A stretch of DNA of 64,000 nucleotides from assembly GCA_027627705.1 (NCBI GenBank), contig CP091242.1:2500289-2564288 (forward strand), given 5' to 3'. A model generated the notes under the pieces. It was not told where the DNA came from, made no database searches, and saw nothing but the letters and a program-made list of their open reading frames with translations. Positions 61,967 to 64,000 of this stretch are shown piece by piece (position 1 is the stretch's first letter; every line of letters starts with the position of its first letter). This DNA is from Hyphomonadaceae bacterium BL14 (lineage in GTDB: Bacteria > Pseudomonadota > Alphaproteobacteria > Caulobacterales > Maricaulaceae). The position numbers and the translations under genes are program-made.

Positions 61967-62283
61967 TGCGACATCACAACAAGCTTACAGAGATTTCATA
62001 CTGCGCCGCAATCCGGCCATGTTTTGGTCCTTGCGCAGCCCTACGGCGCACCCACCTTCCGTCTTGCCGGTCAGTGCGGTCAAGACCGCCGGGTCTGGAT
62101 TCACAGCCCCCCCAGCCCCCCGGATCCGGAGGGTTCGCACTGGCCGGTGCTTCACCTCCTGTTATGGCATGCGTGCCAGCATGACGCCTCACCCGGTCCA
62201 ATGGCGCCGGAGCGGTGGCGTATGGCTGCGCCATGCGATATCGCTGGTGCGCCGCGTATTTCAGCAAAGCGTGCGGACGCCCG
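61967..62283. other. Gene-free gap (317 bp)
   Basis: Between the DUF2794 gene and the ABC transporter genes. It includes homopolymeric C runs (CCCCCCCAGCCCCCCGG near 62107) and a CCGGATCCGG palindrome, and it must contain the promoters of both divergent units. I see no credible small ORF or RNA gene in it. Confidence 0.5.
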
Positions 62284-63039
62284 ATGATCCTCGCCGACTC
62301 CCTGGTCAAAACCTTTGCCGGCAAAGCGGCAGTTGACCATGTCAGCTTCGAGGTGCGTCAAGGCGAGGTGCTGGGCTTTCTCGGCCCCAATGGCGCGGGC
62401 AAATCCACCACCATGCGCATGATTGCCGGCTGTCTGGAGCCCGATGGCGGGCGGGCGCTGGTGGGCGGTTTCGACAGCGCCATGCAGCGCCGTCAGGCCC
62501 AGACCCGGCTCGGTTATCTGCCCGAGGGGGCTCCGGCCTACCCGGCCATGACGGCCCGCAGTTTTGTCCGCTTCTGTCTGAGGGCGCGCGGGTTCTCCGG
62601 AGCGGATCTGGACGCGGCGTGCGAGCGCGCGCTCGACCGCGCCAATCTGGGCGAAGCCGCCGACAAGGCCATCGGGACGCTGTCCAAGGGCTATAGGCGC
62701 CGCGCGGCCCTGGCTGCCGCCATCGCCCATGACCCGCCTGTGCTGATCCTCGACGAGCCCACGGACGGGCTTGATCCCAATCAGAAAGACGGTGTGCGCG
62801 CGCTGATCACCGCCATGGCGCCGGACAAGGCCATCATCATCTCCACCCATCTGCTGGACGAGGTGGAGGCGATCTGCACGCGCGCCATCATCATCGCCGG
62901 CGGGCGCATTCTTGCCGACGGCACCCCGGCGGCCCTCGCCGCGCAAAGCCCCGGCGGGGACATTCGCTCGGCCTTCCGCGACCTCACCGCCATGAGCGGC
63001 GAGGTGATGTCCAGCCGGCCCCGCAGGCGCGCACCATGA
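62284..63039 (+). CDS. ABC transporter ATPase (GldA-like)
   Basis: A 251-residue ABC ATPase with Walker A GPNGAGKSTTMRMI, Q-loop GYLPEGAPAYP, signature LSKGYRRRAALAAA, Walker B VLILDEPTDGLDPNQ and switch His in STHLLDEVE. It matches the NatA/GldA class that energises ABC-2 permeases. The frame opens at 62215, but the ATG at 62284 gives the usual start. It overlaps the permease gene by 4 nt and is the first gene of a three-gene-plus unit running off the right edge. Confidence 0.92.
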   Translation: MILADSLVKTFAGKAAVDHVSFEVRQGEVLGFLGPNGAGKSTTMRMIAGCLEPDGGRALVGGFDSAMQRRQAQTRLGYLPEGAPAYPAMTARSFVRFCLRARGFSGADLDAACERALDRANLGEAADKAIGTLSKGYRRRAALAAAIAHDPPVLILDEPTDGLDPNQKDGVRALITAMAPDKAIIISTHLLDEVEAICTRAIIIAGGRILADGTPAALAAQSPGGDIRSAFRDLTAMSGEVMSSRPRRRAP

Positions 63040-63776
63040 CCGGCCTCAATGCCATCTACCGCCGCGAGCTGGCGGCCTATTTCCAGACGCCTCTGGCCTG
63101 GGTCTTCCTGACCGTGTTCGCCATCGCCGCGCCCAGCCTGACCTGGCAGACCGGACGCCTGTTCGAGACCGGACGCGCCGATCTGTCGCCGCTGTTCGAT
63201 TACCTGCCCTGGCTCTTGCTGGTGCTGATGCCGGCGCTGGCCATGCGCGCCTGGGCGGAGGAGCGCGACCGCGGCACGCTGGAGACCCTGCTGGCGAGCC
63301 CCATCGCCCTGTGGGAGGTGGCGGCGGGCAAGTTCCTGGCCGCCTGGACCGTGGCGGGCCTGGCCCTGGCCCTGACCTTCCCGCTCTGGATCGCCATCAA
63401 CTGGCTGGGCTCGCCCGACAACGCCGCCACCGCCACAGCCTATTTCGGCGCGCTTTTGCTGGCGGGCGGCTATCTCGCCATCGGCCAGGCGCTGTCGGCC
63501 ACCACCACCAATCAGGTGATCGCGTTTGTGCTGGGTGCGGCGGCGTGCCTCCTGATCACGCTGGCCGGCCTGCCGCTGGTGCTTGATGCGATGTCGGCCT
63601 GGCTGCCGGGCGCGGCGGCCGAGGCGCTGGCCGAGCTGTCGGCCCTGTCGCGCTTTGAATCCCTGCGCCGCGGCGTCATCAGCCTGCCCGACATCGCCTA
63701 TTTCCTCAGCCTGATCGCGCTGGGCCTGGCCTGCGCCATGACCCTGATCGACGCGCGCCGCGGGGGCGGACGATGA
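63036..63776 (+). CDS. ABC-2 type permease (GldF-like)
   Basis: A 246-residue permease with about six transmembrane segments and the family start YRRELAAYFQTPLAWVFLTVF, then LVLMPALAMRAWAEERDRGTLETLLASPI, the classical ABC-2/GldF motif. It pairs with the ATPase encoded just upstream and with the GldG-like gene downstream (ATGA overlap). The transported substrate is unknown. Confidence 0.92.
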   Translation: MTGLNAIYRRELAAYFQTPLAWVFLTVFAIAAPSLTWQTGRLFETGRADLSPLFDYLPWLLLVLMPALAMRAWAEERDRGTLETLLASPIALWEVAAGKFLAAWTVAGLALALTFPLWIAINWLGSPDNAATATAYFGALLLAGGYLAIGQALSATTTNQVIAFVLGAAACLLITLAGLPLVLDAMSAWLPGAAAEALAELSALSRFESLRRGVISLPDIAYFLSLIALGLACAMTLIDARRGGGR

Positions 63777-64000
63777 GGGCGGGCCGGTTCATCGCGGTGA
63801 TGATCGCCAGCCTGGTCCTGGGCTTTGCCGGGCTCAACCTGTTCCTGCGCGCCACGCTGGAAGGCGTGCGCCTCGACCTCACCGAAAGCCAGCTCTACCG
63901 CCTGTCGCCGGGTGCGCTGGCGATGATCGGCCGCCTCGACGAGCCGGTGAGCCTGACCTTCTATTATTCGCGCGCCGAGGCAGCGCACTACCCGGCCGTG
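63773..64000 (+). CDS. GldG-like ABC transporter auxiliary protein (partial, cut by window edge)
   Basis: An open frame from the ATG at 63773 to the window end, 76 codons. It begins with an N-terminal membrane helix (FIAVMIASLVLGFAGLNLFL) followed by VRLDLTESQLYRLSPGALAM and PVSLTFYYSRAEA, the start of the GldG/DUF7088-type periplasmic domain found next to GldA/GldF-like pairs. The C-terminus lies outside the window. Confidence 0.85.
   Translation, partial: MRAGRFIAVMIASLVLGFAGLNLFLRATLEGVRLDLTESQLYRLSPGALAMIGRLDEPVSLTFYYSRAEAAHYPAV

Noticed and set aside
61967..62283. Possible small RNA or ORF in the gap before the ABC transporter
   Set aside because: Only C-runs and a short CCGGATCCGG palindrome are visible; there is no terminator, ribosome binding site or coding pattern strong enough to call.

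Overview
The window is GC-rich, densely coded bacterial chromosome with many 1-4 bp start/stop overlaps. The gene set points to an alphaproteobacterium of the Caulobacterales/Maricaulales (Hyphomonadaceae-Maricaulaceae-like). The indicators are GapR (DUF2312), a ~180 kDa NAD-glutamate dehydrogenase, DUF1178, DUF2794, the tsaE-amgK-murU-addB-addA-trxA block, the comF-grxC-nitrilase-DUF1178 block, and a perfect EcfG-type stress promoter. The assignment rests on gene content, not on an rRNA. I saw no rRNA or tRNA gene, insertion sequence, prophage or CRISPR array.

Layout. 1-3.0 kb: a LeuC/LeuD-like aconitase-family hydratase (small subunit cut by the left edge), divergent from glutaryl-CoA dehydrogenase. 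3.1-5.7 kb: a fused aspartokinase/diaminopimelate decarboxylase. 5.7-11.8 kb: a leftward acyl-CoA operon (CitE-like lyase, MaoC hydratase, acyl-CoA dehydrogenase, two family III CoA-transferases, a DUF3598-like protein). A DUF433/DUF5615 toxin-antitoxin pair sits inside it, and the toxin gene is joined to the next catabolic gene by an ATGA overlap. 11.9-23.4 kb: a large metalloprotease, GapR, a TPR/hydrolase pair, an SDR and NAD-GDH. 23.4-28.2 kb: a complete vitamin B12 uptake operon (btuB-F-C-D) behind a clear cobalamin riboswitch. 28.4-30.6 kb: malate dehydrogenase and aspartate-semialdehyde dehydrogenase, separated by a palindromic intergenic repeat that also occurs at 9.1 kb. 30.6-34.1 kb: an NDH-SelD fusion and a pentapeptide-repeat protein with a tandem-repeat tail.

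34.2-46.9 kb: DUF1178/nitrilase/glutaredoxin/ComF opposite a methyltransferase, then MutS, a membrane-anchored class C beta-lactamase-like protein, malic enzyme, a lipoprotein carboxylesterase and a thioesterase. 46.9-56.3 kb: trxA, addAB, murU, amgK and tsaE (recombinational repair, peptidoglycan recycling, t6A tRNA modification). 56.5-58.7 kb: a ferredoxin reductase/[2Fe-2S] ferredoxin pair without its oxygenase, and a lipoprotein. 58.8-61.6 kb: small stress-type proteins (a 36-aa membrane peptide, DUF883, a YqjE-like protein, CsbD, DUF3309) and a Crp/Fnr regulator. 62.3 kb to the end: a Gld-type ABC transporter running off the right edge.

The most notable feature is the accessory acyl-CoA region. 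Its lyase-hydratase-dehydrogenase-CoA-transferase order resembles itaconate/C5-dicarboxylate or leucine-type catabolic loci; here a toxin-antitoxin module is built into the operon, and a perfect 12-bp palindrome lies just upstream of the first gene. The stress cluster, with an EcfG promoter and several unannotated-size peptides, comes second.
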